Part shown: positions 1-9,786 of the stretch, one piece after another | How positions within the stretch are numbered: position 1 is the first letter of the stretch | How the letters are laid out: each line of letters starts with the position of its first letter | Assembly (NCBI GenBank): GCA_041687675.1 | Contig: JAWLBM010000027.1 | Location: 1-64,000, forward strand | DNA length: 64,000 nt | Direction of reading: 5' to 3' | From: JAWLBM01 sp041687675 | Lineage (GTDB): Bacteria; Pseudomonadota; Alphaproteobacteria; Rhizobiales; Pleomorphomonadaceae | Notes under the pieces: generated by a model | What the model was told of the DNA's origin: nothing | What the model saw: only the letters and a program-made list of their open reading frames with translations | The model's database searches: none | Program-made: the position numbers and the translations under genes

Positions 1-526
1 CACCCGGCACCAGACCACAGTCGACCGCCAGGCAACCGCCCCTTGCGAAGGGCCACCCGGCTCGTAACTCGCCTCGGACATATGGTTCCGAAACTCGGCT
101 TCCGCAAGACCGCATCCGCAATCCCGCCCGCCTCCGACCAGCCCCTCCAAACCCCGGCTCACCGCCGAAATCCGGAGACAACCAATCCCGCCGGCCCCAC
201 GTCGCCGCAGCGCCGCCGTCGATGAACCGGGTTATAGGCCCCCCTCCCCGGCCTGTCAAGCGACATGCAAAGGACGATCCGAAGGCCCCGAAAACGCGTT
301 TCGGGTCCTGTGGATAAGCCCGGTTTGCCGGGCATTTCCTGGGGTCTCCTCCCCCTCGCCGGAACGCGGGCGACAGCTTCCGTCGCCCCCCTCGCGGAAA
401 AAAGATCCGTCGCCGGCCAACTTTTCCCCAAGCCGCCGGCTCGGCGCCCGCAAGCGCGGTTCGGGCGGCTGTTTCGTGCGAGGATGCTGCCGATTCTCCA
501 CGACGGACCGATGACGGAGATCCGCC
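1..526. other. Intergenic region at the left edge
   Basis: No convincing gene is visible. The open frames here show no family resemblance and no ribosome binding site. A small hairpin (GCCCGG, loop TTTG, CCGGGC, 318-333) is present but has no T-tract, so I do not call a terminator. The right part must carry the promoter of the gene that starts at 527, but I see no clear -35/-10 pair. Confidence 0.4.
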
Positions 527-1750
527 TTGGCCTTTCGGTTCCTGCATGTCGCCGACTGCCACCTCGGCAGTCCCCTGTCCGGCCTCGCCGCCCGCGACGG
601 CGGCCTCGCCCAGCTGTTCGACCGCGCCGTCTGGCGCGCCTTCGAGGCGACCGTCGACCTCGCGCTGCAGGAGACGGTCGACTTCGTGCTGATCGCCGGC
701 GACGTGTTCGACAAGGACTGGAAGGACTACGGCACCGGCCAGGCCTTCACCCGCCAGGTCGCCCGGCTCTCCCGCGCCGGCATCCGCACCGTGATGATCC
801 GCGGCAACCATGACGCCGAGAGCGTCGTGACCCGCCGCCTGCCGCTGCCCGAGGGCGCCTGCTGGCTCCCCGCGGACGCCCCCGGGACGGTCGACTGGCC
901 CGACCTCGGCGTCGCCGTCCACGGCATGAGCTTCCGCGAGGCGGCCGTCACCGAGCCGATCGTCCAGCGCTACCCGCCGCCCCTCCCCGGCCGCTTCAAC
1001 ATCGGCCTGCTGCACACCGCGCTCGAAGGCCGGCCGGACGTCGCCCGCTATGCCCCGGCCTCTCTCGCCGACCTCGAGCGGCTCGGCTACGACTACTGGG
1101 CGCTCGGGCACGTGCACGTCCGCGAGGTGGTGCGCGAGGCGGCGCCGACCGTCCTCTTCCCCGGCAACATCCAGGGCCGCAGCGTCCGCGAGACCGGCGA
1201 GAAGTCGGTGACGCTGGTGACGGTGGACGGCGCCGCCGTGTCGCTCCGCGCCGTGCCGGTCGACCACGCCCGCTTCGCCCTCCTGGAGGTGGACGTCACC
1301 GGCGCGGCCGACCGCGACGAGGTGCTCGCCCGCCTGCGCGCCGCCGCCGGGCCGGTGGCGGATGCGGCCGATGGGCGGCCGGTCGCCGCCAGGATCCGGC
1401 TCGTCGGCCGGCCCGACCCCGGGGCCGACCTCTTCGCCGACCGCGAGGTGCTGCGCCAGGAGGCGCAGGCCGCGTTCGCCGCCGTCGACGCCGGGCTCAT
1501 GGTGGAGAAGCTGGTGCTTGCGCTGAGCCGCGAGGGCGCCCGCGCCGTGGGCCTGCCCGGGGTCGACCTCGACGAGGTGCTGGCCGCCGTGCTCGCCGAC
1601 CCGGCCCTCGCCGAGGCGGCCCGCGAGGACGCCGAGTGCGTCCGCGGCCGCATGCCGCGCGAGGCCGGCGCCGCCACCGAGCCCGACGAGGCGGCGATCC
1701 TCGCCGCCGCCCGCGACCTCATCCTCTCCCGCCTCGGAGGCGACGCCTGA
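527..1750 (+). CDS. DNA repair exonuclease, metallophosphatase subunit (YhaO/SbcD-like)
   Basis: A 407-residue calcineurin-like metallophosphoesterase of the SbcD/Mre11/YhaO type. It should act as the Mn-dependent nuclease subunit that processes DNA ends together with the ATPase encoded next. All phosphoesterase motifs are visible: DCH at 10-12, GDVFD from 58, RGNHD at 92-96 and GHVHV near 195. The start is TTG at 527: it is preceded by GGAG (516-519) at seven bases, and no in-frame ATG fits the conserved first strand (FRFLHVADCH). The stop codon TGA shares its last base with the ATG of the next gene, so the two are translationally coupled. Family assignment is secure; the exact substrate is inferred. 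Confidence 0.92.
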   Translation: MAFRFLHVADCHLGSPLSGLAARDGGLAQLFDRAVWRAFEATVDLALQETVDFVLIAGDVFDKDWKDYGTGQAFTRQVARLSRAGIRTVMIRGNHDAESVVTRRLPLPEGACWLPADAPGTVDWPDLGVAVHGMSFREAAVTEPIVQRYPPPLPGRFNIGLLHTALEGRPDVARYAPASLADLERLGYDYWALGHVHVREVVREAAPTVLFPGNIQGRSVRETGEKSVTLVTVDGAAVSLRAVPVDHARFALLEVDVTGAADRDEVLARLRAAAGPVADAADGRPVAARIRLVGRPDPGADLFADREVLRQEAQAAFAAVDAGLMVEKLVLALSREGARAVGLPGVDLDEVLAAVLADPALAEAAREDAECVRGRMPREAGAATEPDEAAILAAARDLILSRLGGDA

Positions 1751-4700
1751 TGCGCATCGAACGGCTCAACCTCGATCGTTACGGACCGTTCACCGGGCGG
1801 ATCCTCGACTTTCGCGCCGACACCGCCCTCACCGTCGTGCACGGCCCCAACGAGGCGGGGAAGACCTGCGCGCTGAAGGGCGTCGAGGACGCCCTCTACG
1901 GCATTCCGCACAACTCCCAGCATGCTTTCGTCCACGAGTACGCGGCGATGCGCGTCGGCGCCTCGCTGGTCGCCGCCGACGGGCGGCGGATCGCCTTCCT
2001 GCGCCGGAAGGCGCGGCAGCGGACGCTGCTCGACGAGGCCGGCGAGCCGATCGCCGACGACGCGCTCGACGCCTTCCTCGGCCGGGTCGACCGCACGCTG
2101 TTCCAGCAGGCCTTCGGGCTCGACAGCGAGCGCCTGCGCGACGGGGCGCGGGCGCTGCTCACTGGCGAGGGCTCGCTGGGCGAGGCGATGCTCGCCGCGG
2201 CGCCGGGCCTCGGGCGGCTCACGGAACTGCGCCGGGCGCTCGCCGACGAGACCAACGCGCTGTTCACCGAGCGGCGCTCGGCGGGCAAGCCGTTCTACAA
2301 GGCCTGGGACGCCTGGGACGACGCGCGCCGCCGGGTCGCCGAGGCGACGGTCACCGCAGAGCAGGTCACAAGGCGCGAGGCGGAGGTGCGCGCCGCCGCG
2401 GCGGGGCTCGAGGAGCACCGGCAGCGCAGCCGATCGCTGCGGGAGGAGGAACTCCGGCTGCGGCGGCTCATGTCGGCGCTGCCGCGGCTCGCCCGCATCG
2501 ACACGCTCGACGCGGCGGGCGCCCGCCTGCCGGACCTGCCGCAGGTCGACGAGGGCTTCGCCGGCGACCTCGACGAGGCCATCGAGTCGCTGCGCAAGGC
2601 CCGCGAGGACGCGGGCCATCTCGCCGGCGAGCGCGACGGCTGCCGCCGCGACCTCGAGGCGCTCGGCGAGGCGGACCCGATCCTCGCCGACGCGGCCGCC
2701 GTCGACCGGGTCGCGGAGGCCGCCACGCGGCGGATCCGCGCCGCCGACGAGCGGGTGGAGGCGGAGGCCCGCGAGGCCGCGGCCGGGGCGCGGCTCGCCG
2801 GACTTGCCGCGGAACTCGGCCTTCCCGGCGCGGATGCCCTGGTCGCCGCCCGGCCCACGGCCGCGGCCCTCGCCGGCCTCAGGGCCCTGGTCGGCCGGCG
2901 CCGCGAGCAGGCCGGCCAGCGCGGCGAGGCGGCCGGGCTCCTCGCCGAGGCCGAGGAGCGGCTGAGAGCCATCAGGGCGGAAGGGGCGGCGGCGACCGCG
3001 CTCAGCGATCCGCGGCCGTTGCGCGCGCGGCTCGAGGCGCTGGCCGCGCTCGGGCCGGCGCTCCAGCGCGCCGGTCGCGCCCGGGCGGAGCGCGACGCGG
3101 CCGGGCGACGGCTCGCGGAGGCGCTCGCCGCGGCCGGGCTCGACCCGGGGCTCGGGCTCGCCGTCCGCGCCCGCCGCCTGCCGGCGCGCGCCGAGGTCGA
3201 CCGGCTGGCGGACAGCCTCGGCCGGCTCGCCCGCGCGGCGGAGGCGGCCGCGAGCCGGGCGGCCGAGGCCGCCGCCCGGGCCGGCGAGCATGCCGCGCGG
3301 CTCGATCGGCTCGGCGCCGACGGCCCGGTGCCGGACGGCGCCGCGGTGACCGCCGCGCGCGAGCGGCGGACGGCGGCGATGGAGACCGTCCGGGTGGTCC
3401 TCTTCGGCGAGCGGGAAGCGACCGCCGCCGAGCGGCACGGCATGGTCCGCAGGCTCGAGCAGGCCGTCGAGGAGGCCGACGACCTCGCCGACGCCCGCGC
3501 CGGCGCCTCCGAGCGGCTCGCCCAGGTCGCCGCGGCGCGTGAGGCTGCGGAGGCGTCCGCGCGCGAGGCCACCGAGGCCCGGACGGCCGAGGCGGAGGCG
3601 CGTGCCCGCCTCGCCGCGGCCGAGGCGGCGTTCCGGGCCTTCGCCGCCGGCTTCGGGCTGGGCGCCGCGACACCGGCGGCCCTCGTCGAGGACCTGGAGA
3701 CGCAGAAGGCGCTGGCGCAGCTCGCCGACCGGCTGGACGCCTGCGGAGCGGAGGCGGGCGTGGCGACGGCCGACGTCGGACGGCTGGCCGCCGGGCTCGC
3801 CGCCCTTGCCGCCGATCTCGGCGTTCCGGGAGACGCCGACGCGGCGCCCGAGGCGGTCGCGGCGGCGGTGCGCTGGCGGATCGAGGAGATCGAGGAGGCC
3901 TTCTCGGCGGCGCGCACGCGCGCGGCCCGGCTCGAGGACGCCGAGGGCCAGGCGGAGGCGGCGCGCGCCAAGATCGCCGCGCTCGACCGCGCCGGCGAGG
4001 AGATCGCCGCCGGCTGGGCCGCGGCGGTCGCGGCCGTCGGCCTGCCGGCCACGGCGGGCATCGAGGAGGCCGAGGCGGCGGCCGGCGTCTGGGCCGAGGT
4101 CGCGGCGCCGCTGGCGGCGCTCGGGGAGGCCGGCGACCTCGCGGCCGCCCGCCGCCGCGAGTGCGAGGCGTTCGACGCCGAGGTCGCCCGGCTCGCCGAT
4201 CGCCTCGGCGAGGCGGGGCCGGACCGGCTGCCCGCCGCGGACGCGGCCCGCCGGCTCGCGGCCCGGCTCGAGGCGGCCCGCGCCGCCGAGACGAAGCGCG
4301 CCGAGACCCGCGGGCGGATCGCCGACTACGAGGGTCGCCTGCGCGAAGCGGAGGGCCGCGCCGAGGCCGCCTCGGCCCGCATCGCCGCGCTCGCCGCAAG
4401 GGCCGGCGCCGCGGCCGGCGACGACCTCGGCGCTCTCGTCCGCGACGCCCGCGAGGCGAGGCGGATCGCGGGCGAGCTCTTCACCGAGCGGCAGGCGCTG
4501 TCCGTCGAGGACGGCTGGGACGAGGCGGAGCTGCGCGACCTCCTCGCCGGGACGGACCGCGACGCGCTCACGGCCCGGCTCGAGCGGGTTGAGGCCGACG
4601 GCGCCGCGGCGGAGGAGCGGGCGCTGGAGGCCGCCCGGGCGCTCGAGGCGGCGGAGCGCGAGCGCGACGCCCTCGGCCGGCGCGACGGCGCCGAGGCGGC

Positions 4701-5226
4701 GGCGCAGGAGGAGCAGAACGCCCTCGCCCGCCTCGCCGAGATCGCCGACGACTGGCGCGTGCTCGCCGCCGCGGGTCGCATCCTCGGCGCCGCGGTGGAG
4801 GAGTTCCGCTCCCGCCACCAGAACCCGGTGCTCGAGGAGGCGAGCCGGCTGTTCGCCGAGATGACCGGCGGCCGCTACCCCGCCCTCGTCGCCGACTTCG
4901 GCGACGACGGCAGCCCGGTCCTCAAGGTCCGCCGCGAGGACGACCGGGTGCTCGAGACGGTCGCGCTGTCGGAGGGCACCCGCGACCAGCTGTTCCTGGC
5001 GCTCCGTCTCGCCACCCTGGTGGACCACGCCGGACGCGCCGAGCCGCTGCCCTTCGTCGGCGACGACCTGTTCATCACCTTCGACGAGACGCGCACGGCG
5101 GCGGGCCTCGAGGCCCTGGCGGGCTTCGGGGAGAAGGTGCAGGCGATCCTGTTCACCCACCACGAGCACGTCGCCGCGATCGCCGCCGAGCGGCTCGGCA
5201 ACCGGGTGGACGTGATCCGGCTCTGA
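1750..5226 (+). CDS. SMC-like AAA ATPase, YhaN/SbcC-type partner
   Basis: A 1158-residue ATPase with the layout of YhaN/SbcC/Rad50. The N-terminal ATP-binding half carries a Walker A box (GPNEAGKT, 32-39). The long middle is Ala/Glu/Arg-rich with heptad-like character, consistent with a coiled-coil arm. The C-terminal half has a signature-like stretch (LSEGTRDQLFLALRLA, near 1075) and a Walker B region (GDDLFITFDE, near 1100). It probably forms an ATP-gated clamp with the preceding nuclease for DNA-end repair. The start is the ATG that overlaps the upstream stop by one base; upstream in-frame ATGs lie inside the previous gene. The Ala/Arg bias also leaves very long open frames on the opposite strand, which I regard as artefacts. 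Confidence 0.9.
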   Translation: MRIERLNLDRYGPFTGRILDFRADTALTVVHGPNEAGKTCALKGVEDALYGIPHNSQHAFVHEYAAMRVGASLVAADGRRIAFLRRKARQRTLLDEAGEPIADDALDAFLGRVDRTLFQQAFGLDSERLRDGARALLTGEGSLGEAMLAAAPGLGRLTELRRALADETNALFTERRSAGKPFYKAWDAWDDARRRVAEATVTAEQVTRREAEVRAAAAGLEEHRQRSRSLREEELRLRRLMSALPRLARIDTLDAAGARLPDLPQVDEGFAGDLDEAIESLRKAREDAGHLAGERDGCRRDLEALGEADPILADAAAVDRVAEAATRRIRAADERVEAEAREAAAGARLAGLAAELGLPGADALVAARPTAAALAGLRALVGRRREQAGQRGEAAGLLAEAEERLRAIRAEGAAATALSDPRPLRARLEALAALGPALQRAGRARAERDAAGRRLAEALAAAGLDPGLGLAVRARRLPARAEVDRLADSLGRLARAAEAAASRAAEAAARAGEHAARLDRLGADGPVPDGAAVTAARERRTAAMETVRVVLFGEREATAAERHGMVRRLEQAVEEADDLADARAGASERLAQVAAAREAAEASAREATEARTAEAEARARLAAAEAAFRAFAAGFGLGAATPAALVEDLETQKALAQLADRLDACGAEAGVATADVGRLAAGLAALAADLGVPGDADAAPEAVAAAVRWRIEEIEEAFSAARTRAARLEDAEGQAEAARAKIAALDRAGEEIAAGWAAAVAAVGLPATAGIEEAEAAAGVWAEVAAPLAALGEAGDLAAARRRECEAFDAEVARLADRLGEAGPDRLPAADAARRLAARLEAARAAETKRAETRGRIADYEGRLREAEGRAEAASARIAALAARAGAAAGDDLGALVRDAREARRIAGELFTERQALSVEDGWDEAELRDLLAGTDRDALTARLERVEADGAAAEERALEAARALEAAERERDALGRRDGAEAAAQEEQNALARLAEIADDWRVLAAAGRILGAAVEEFRSRHQNPVLEEASRLFAEMTGGRYPALVADFGDDGSPVLKVRREDDRVLETVALSEGTRDQLFLALRLATLVDHAGRAEPLPFVGDDLFITFDETRTAAGLEALAGFGEKVQAILFTHHEHVAAIAAERLGNRVDVIRL

Positions 5227-5248
5227 CGACGACCCGGCGGGCCGCCGG

Positions 5249-5677
5249 TCAGGCGAGGTCGTACGGCGGCGCACCCGGGAAGCGGGGCGCGTCGTCGGCG
5301 ATCACCAGCCAGGACGGCCGGCTGCCGTCGAAGCCGTGGCCGACCGGCCGCACCGCCTCGGGCTCGTCGAGGGTGCCGACGGTCACGCCGACGGAGCCGC
5401 CGCGCCGGTTCGTGGTGGCGTGGGTGTGGGCGCCGCAGGTGCCGCAGTGCCAGCGGGTGCCGCCGCCGCCGCGGCTGTAGCCCACCGGCTCTCCGCGCGT
5501 CAGCCGGAAGCCGGCGGCGGGCACCTGCACCCAGGCCAGGGTGATGCCGCCGCTCGCCTTGCGGCAATCGGCGCAGTGGCAGTAGTCGGTGACTGAGGTG
5601 GCGGGGTCGATCTCGTAGCGGATGGACTCACAGAGGCAACCGCCGGCAAGGCGGGTATGCGACGTGTCCTTCGTCAT
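5249..5677 (-). CDS. GFA / CENP-V family zinc protein
   Basis: A 142-residue protein of the GFA (glutathione-dependent formaldehyde-activating enzyme-like, CENP-V) fold. The zinc-binding cysteines are present: C14/C16 (CLC), C33/C35/C38 (CHCADC) and C78/C81 (CGTC). Members bind zinc, and some interact with glutathione adducts, but the substrate of most is unknown, so no reaction is assigned. Its ATG overlaps the stop of the upstream arfB by four bases (ATGA), which makes a two-gene minus-strand operon. It ends 22 bases from the convergent YhaN-like gene. A second GFA-family protein is encoded at 24281-24760. Confidence 0.88.
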   Translation of the reverse strand: MTKDTSHTRLAGGCLCESIRYEIDPATSVTDYCHCADCRKASGGITLAWVQVPAAGFRLTRGEPVGYSRGGGGTRWHCGTCGAHTHATTNRRGGSVGVTVGTLDEPEAVRPVGHGFDGSRPSWLVIADDAPRFPGAPPYDLA

Positions 5678-6096
5678 TCGTCGGGTCCGGGTGTCTTGCG
5701 TGCACGCTTTATGCTGCCGCGGCGCGTCTTGGCATCGACGCGGCGGACCTTGCTCGCCCGGGTCGGGCGTGTGGCGACGCGCGGCTTCGGCGGCACCGCC
5801 GCCTCGCGCAGGATGGCGACCAGCCGCTCGACCGCGTCGGCGCGGTTGCGCTCCTGCGTGCGGTGGCGCTGGGCGGTGATGACGATTTCGCCGTCCCGGG
5901 TCACCCGGCGGCCGGCGATGCGGGCCGCGCGCACCTTGACCTCCCAGGGAATGCCGGCGGCGTTCCAGAGATCGTAGCGCAGGCTCACCGCCGTCGCGAC
6001 CTTGTTGACGTTCTGCCCACCGGGTCCGGAGGCCTGCACGAAGCTCTCCGTCAGGTCGCGCTCGTCGATGGCGATCTTGTCGTTGACCGGGATCAT
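5674..6096 (-). CDS. arfB: Alternative ribosome-rescue factor ArfB (peptidyl-tRNA hydrolase)
   Basis: A 140-residue class-I release-factor-like protein. The catalytic GGQ is at 26-28 in the context SGPGGQNVNK, and the C-terminus is a basic Arg/Lys tail that in ArfB/YaeJ enters the mRNA channel of stalled ribosomes. It hydrolyses peptidyl-tRNA on ribosomes stalled without a stop codon. I chose the ATG at 6096 (MIPVNDKIAI), which gives the usual family length; an in-frame start at 6132 would add twelve residues not conserved in the family. It lies 46 bases downstream of the MFS gene on the same strand and overlaps the GFA gene that follows. Confidence 0.93.
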   Translation of the reverse strand: MIPVNDKIAIDERDLTESFVQASGPGGQNVNKVATAVSLRYDLWNAAGIPWEVKVRAARIAGRRVTRDGEIVITAQRHRTQERNRADAVERLVAILREAAVPPKPRVATRPTRASKVRRVDAKTRRGSIKRARKTPGPDE

Positions 6097-6142
6097 GGCG
6101 AGAAACCTAAGGGCGCGCGTCCGGGGCGGCAAGCGGCGGCTG

Positions 6143-7354
6143 TCACGCCTGCGCCGGGGCGGCGGCGCGCTCGCGGCGGACGAGGAACCAGGCGAGACCG
6201 GCGACCTGCAGCACCAGCAGGATGCCGAAGGCGACGGTATAGGCGCCGCCGAGCCCGAGCGCGGGCTTCGTCGCGTCGACCACGTATCCGACCGCCCCCT
6301 GCGTCACGAAGGCGGAGACGAAGACCACGAAGTTGAGCGCGGTGTTGACCCGGCCGGAGAGTTCGCGCGGGAACGCGCCGGTCAGCGCCGGATAGCTCAG
6401 CATGCTGATGGTGGCGAAGAAGGCGAAGCCGACCCAGGCGACCACGGCGGCCGGGACCGGCGCGAACAGGATCACCGGCTGGGTCAGCGCGAACAGGGTG
6501 ATGCCGGCGACGGCCCCGGTCGAGACCGGGACGCCGCGCCGCGCCAGCGCCGCGCCGAGCGTCCCTCCGAAGACGAATCCCAGCGTGGTGGCCGCCGCCA
6601 TCACCGACAGGATCAGCGAGGCGTCGCGGGGCGAGAAGCCGGCGACGTCGCGCAGCCACGGCCCCGCCCAGAGCGACTGCAGCGACAGCGCGGTCATCTG
6701 CGCCGCGGTCGTCACCGGGGCGATGGCGAGAAAGGGCCGGCTGGTGAGGATGCGGCCGACCTCTCGGAACTGCTCGGCAATGCTGGCGCGGCCGGGCGCG
6801 GCCCGCGGCGTCGCCCCGAAGACGAGGAGCAGCGCCGCCGCCAGCAGCGAGAGCGCCGCCAGCAGCCAGAAGAGGCCGCGCCAGCCGACGAGCCCCATCG
6901 CGAACTCGGACGGCCAGCCGCCGGCGAACAGGCCGAGGCCGCCGATCGCAAGGTGGAGGCCGTTGACGAGCGGCAGCTTCTCGATCGGCACCAGGCTGGC
7001 GTAGGCCTTGAAGGCGGCCATCAGGCAGGCGGAGACGCCGAGGCCGATCAGGGCGCGGCCGAGCGTCAACGTCCCGACGTCCCCGCCGACGGCGAACAGC
7101 GCCGCCCCGGCCGCCGCGATGGTGAGCAGCCCCGCCTCCACCTTGTGCGCCGGCCAGCGGTCGAGCACCACGCCAAGGGGAAGCTGCACGGCGGCAAATG
7201 TGAGGAAGTAGGCGCTGGTGAGGAGGCCGAGCGAGGCCTGGTCGATTCCGAGGTCGGCCGTGATCCCGGTACCCGCCACGGCGTTCACCGAGCGGTAGAG
7301 ATAGGAGAGGAAGTAGCCGAATGCGAAGGGGGCGAAGACGCGGACGGGGATCAT
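6143..7354 (-). CDS. MFS transporter
   Basis: A roughly 403-residue major facilitator superfamily carrier of the inner membrane with about twelve hydrophobic segments. The typical loop between helices 2 and 3 can be read as GVVLDRWPAHKVE. The start at 7354 (MIPVRVF) is favoured because AGAGG lies six bases upstream; an alternative GTG two codons earlier (7360) overlaps that site. The substrate cannot be told from sequence; relatives are annotated only as MFS permeases. It is divergent from the flavoprotein gene at 7578 across a spacer of about 220 bases, and probably cotranscribed with arfB and the GFA gene downstream. Confidence 0.85.
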   Translation of the reverse strand: MIPVRVFAPFAFGYFLSYLYRSVNAVAGTGITADLGIDQASLGLLTSAYFLTFAAVQLPLGVVLDRWPAHKVEAGLLTIAAAGAALFAVGGDVGTLTLGRALIGLGVSACLMAAFKAYASLVPIEKLPLVNGLHLAIGGLGLFAGGWPSEFAMGLVGWRGLFWLLAALSLLAAALLLVFGATPRAAPGRASIAEQFREVGRILTSRPFLAIAPVTTAAQMTALSLQSLWAGPWLRDVAGFSPRDASLILSVMAAATTLGFVFGGTLGAALARRGVPVSTGAVAGITLFALTQPVILFAPVPAAVVAWVGFAFFATISMLSYPALTGAFPRELSGRVNTALNFVVFVSAFVTQGAVGYVVDATKPALGLGGAYTVAFGILLVLQVAGLAWFLVRRERAAAPAQA

Positions 7355-7577
7355 GCTCACCTCTGCCCGGCGGCGCGCGGGAAGCGACGGTCTAGCAGGC
7401 GCGGCGCCGTCCGCTCAAGCCGCTGGGCGACGATTGGACGGCGCGGCGGCGACATCGTCCGCGGCGACGCGGACGTTCGGCGGGAGAGCGGGAAGTCGTC
7501 CGCTGCGCGGCGGCGCTTGTGCCCGGCGGGGCTTGCTGATGGTGTAGCGGCCCCTGGAACGGCGGGCGGGAGAATCG

Positions 7578-8789
7578 ATGGCGGCGGGACGGATCGCGGT
7601 GGTGGGCGGCGGGCCGGCGGGGCTGATGGCCGCCGACCGGCTGTCCGAGGCCGGGCTCGACGTCGACCTCTTCGAGGCGATGCCGACGGTCGGGCGGAAG
7701 TTCCTGCTCGCCGGCAAGTCCGGGCTGAACCTCACCCATGCCGAGCCCTTCGAGGCCTTCCGGACCCGCTACGGCGCCGCCCTGCCGCGCCTTGCCGCAG
7801 CGCTCGACGCGATGACGCCGGACGCGGTGCGCGCCCTTGCCGAGGGGCTCGGCAGCGAGACCTTCGTCGGCTCCTCCGGACGGGTCTTCCCGCGCGAGAT
7901 GAAGGCCTCGCCGATGCTGCGGGCCTGGCTGCGCCGGCTCTCGGGCCGCGGCGTGCGCATCCTCGTCCGCCACCGCTGGACCGGGTTCGGCGAGGATGGC
8001 GCGCTCCGCTTCGCCGCGCCCGGCGGCCCGGTCGAGCTCCGGCCCGCGGCCACTGTGCTCGCCCTTGGCGGCGCCTCCTGGCCGCGGCTCGGCTCCGACG
8101 GCTCGTGGACCGCAATCCTCGCCGCTGCCGGCGTGCCGATCGCGCCCTTCCGCCCCGCCAACATGGGCTTCGAGGTGGACTGGAGCGAACCCTTCCGCAC
8201 CCGCTTCGCCGGCCACCCGGTGAAGACCGTCACCGCCACCGTGGCGGGCGTGATGATCCCGGGCGAGTTCGTCGTGACCGGCTGGGGGATCGAGGGGAGC
8301 CTCGTCTATGCCCACGCGGCCGCGCTGCGCGATGCGCTTGAGGCGGGCGGGCCGGCGATGATGAGCCTCGACCTCCTGCCCGGCCGGGACGCCGCGCGGG
8401 TCGCCCGGGACCTCGCCCGGCCGCGCGGCAAGGCCTCCTTCGCCAATGCGCTGCGCAAGGCGACCGGGCTCGAGGGGGTGAAGGCGGGGCTCGTGCGCGA
8501 ATGCCTGGCGGACGCGGTCCGCGCCGATCCGGAGCGCCTCGCCCGAGCGCTGAAGGCGCTGCCGCTCCCGGTGCTCCGGCCTCGGCCGATCGCGGAAGCG
8601 ATCTCCTCGGCCGGCGGCGTCCGCTTCGACGGCGTCGACGACGGGCTGATGCTGAGGGCGCTGCCGGGCGTCTTCGTCGCCGGCGAGATGCTCGACTGGG
8701 AGGCGCCGACGGGCGGCTACCTGATCACCGGGTGCCTGGCGACCGGCAGGGCCGCCGCCGAGGGCGTGCTCGCCCGGCTCGGCCGCTGA
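7578..8789 (+). CDS. TIGR03862/HI0933-family FAD-dependent oxidoreductase
   Basis: A 403-residue flavoprotein of the HI0933/BaiN group (TIGR03862 type). The N-terminal Rossmann motif is clear (VVGGGPAGLMAA, from residue 8), as is the family-specific GRKFLLAGKSGLNLTH stretch near 35-50 that contacts FAD. The C-terminus has the conserved second FAD-binding block (GVFVAGEMLDWEAPTGGYL). The physiological substrate of this branch is not known, so only a NAD(P)/FAD-dependent redox role is claimed. The gene stands alone and converges on folD with a three-base gap. Confidence 0.88.
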   Translation: MAAGRIAVVGGGPAGLMAADRLSEAGLDVDLFEAMPTVGRKFLLAGKSGLNLTHAEPFEAFRTRYGAALPRLAAALDAMTPDAVRALAEGLGSETFVGSSGRVFPREMKASPMLRAWLRRLSGRGVRILVRHRWTGFGEDGALRFAAPGGPVELRPAATVLALGGASWPRLGSDGSWTAILAAAGVPIAPFRPANMGFEVDWSEPFRTRFAGHPVKTVTATVAGVMIPGEFVVTGWGIEGSLVYAHAAALRDALEAGGPAMMSLDLLPGRDAARVARDLARPRGKASFANALRKATGLEGVKAGLVRECLADAVRADPERLARALKALPLPVLRPRPIAEAISSAGGVRFDGVDDGLMLRALPGVFVAGEMLDWEAPTGGYLITGCLATGRAAAEGVLARLGR

Positions 8790-8792
8790 TGC

Positions 8793-9665
8793 TCAGGCCG
8801 CGATCCCGGCGGCGCGGCGGGCCGAATCCAGCGTGTTCAGCATCAGGCAGGCGATGGTCATCGGCCCGACGCCGCGCGGCACGGGGGTGATCGCGGAGGC
8901 AACCCTGGCGGCCGCCTCGGTGTCGACGTCGCCGACGATCCTCGCCTGGCCGCCCTCCTCGATGCGGTTGATGCCGACGTCGATCACCACCGCGCCGGGC
9001 TTCACCCAGTCGCCCTTCACCATCCGCGGCCGCCCGACCGCGGCGACCAGCACGTCCGCCGTCCGGCAGACCGCCGGAAGGTCCGCCGTGCGCGAATGGG
9101 CGATGGTCACCGTGGCGTTGCGGCGGAGCAGCAGCTGCGCCATCGGCTTGCCGACGATATTGGAGCGGCCGATCACCACCGCGTGGCGGCCCGAGAGGTC
9201 CGGCATCACCGTGTCGACGAGGATCTGGGCCCCGCGCGGCGTGCAGGGGACGAAGCCGGGCAGCCCCACGGAGAGCCGGCCGGCGTTGAGCGGGTGGAAG
9301 CCGTCGACGTCCTTGTCCGGGTCGATGAGGCCGAGCACCTTGTCCGCGTCGATCTGCGGCGGCAGCGGCAGCTGCACCAGGATGCCGTGCACCGCCGGGT
9401 CGGCGTTGAGGCGGCGGACGAGGTCGAGGAGGTCCGCCTCGGCCGTCGCCTCCGGCAGCCGGTGCTCCAGCGAGCGCAGCCCGCACTCGGCCGTCGCCTT
9501 GAGCTTGTTGCGCACGTAGACCGCGCTCGCCGGGTCGTTGCCGACGAGCACGACGGCGAGGCCGGGCACGATCCCCGCCGCGGCCTTCAGGGCCGCCGCG
9601 TCGGCCGCGATTTCCGCCCTCAGGTCCGCCGCGATCCGGAATCCGTCGATGATGGTGGCCGCCAT
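8793..9665 (-). CDS. folD: Bifunctional methylenetetrahydrofolate dehydrogenase / cyclohydrolase FolD
   Basis: A 290-residue FolD that interconverts 5,10-methylene-THF, 5,10-methenyl-THF and 10-formyl-THF in cytosolic one-carbon metabolism. The catalytic YVxxKxK motif is at Y50-K54-K56, followed by the QLPLP substrate loop and the NADP-binding GRSNIVGKP segment, with DVGINR near the C-terminus. The ATG at 9665 is preceded by GGGGAAGG and gives the standard family length; the open frame continues upstream without family similarity. It is monocistronic, convergent with the flavoprotein gene and followed upstream by the GGDEF-EAL gene on the same strand. Confidence 0.96.
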   Translation of the reverse strand: MAATIIDGFRIAADLRAEIAADAAALKAAAGIVPGLAVVLVGNDPASAVYVRNKLKATAECGLRSLEHRLPEATAEADLLDLVRRLNADPAVHGILVQLPLPPQIDADKVLGLIDPDKDVDGFHPLNAGRLSVGLPGFVPCTPRGAQILVDTVMPDLSGRHAVVIGRSNIVGKPMAQLLLRRNATVTIAHSRTADLPAVCRTADVLVAAVGRPRMVKGDWVKPGAVVIDVGINRIEEGGQARIVGDVDTEAAARVASAITPVPRGVGPMTIACLMLNTLDSARRAAGIAA

Positions 9666-9786
9666 GTCCGCCTTCCCCGCGTCTCTGCGGGACCGGCAGC
9701 CCCCCGGAGCCGGCCCCTCGTCGCGGCGTTCATGGCGGATCCCGGCGCCGATGTCACGTCCCGGGAGCGACGCATCGGGCGAATGT

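Noticed and set aside
1093..5274. Minus-strand open frame of 1393 codons opposite the YhaN-like gene
   Set aside because: It is antisense to a clear ATPase gene, has Arg/Gly-rich composition produced by third-position GC bias, no ribosome binding site and no domain.
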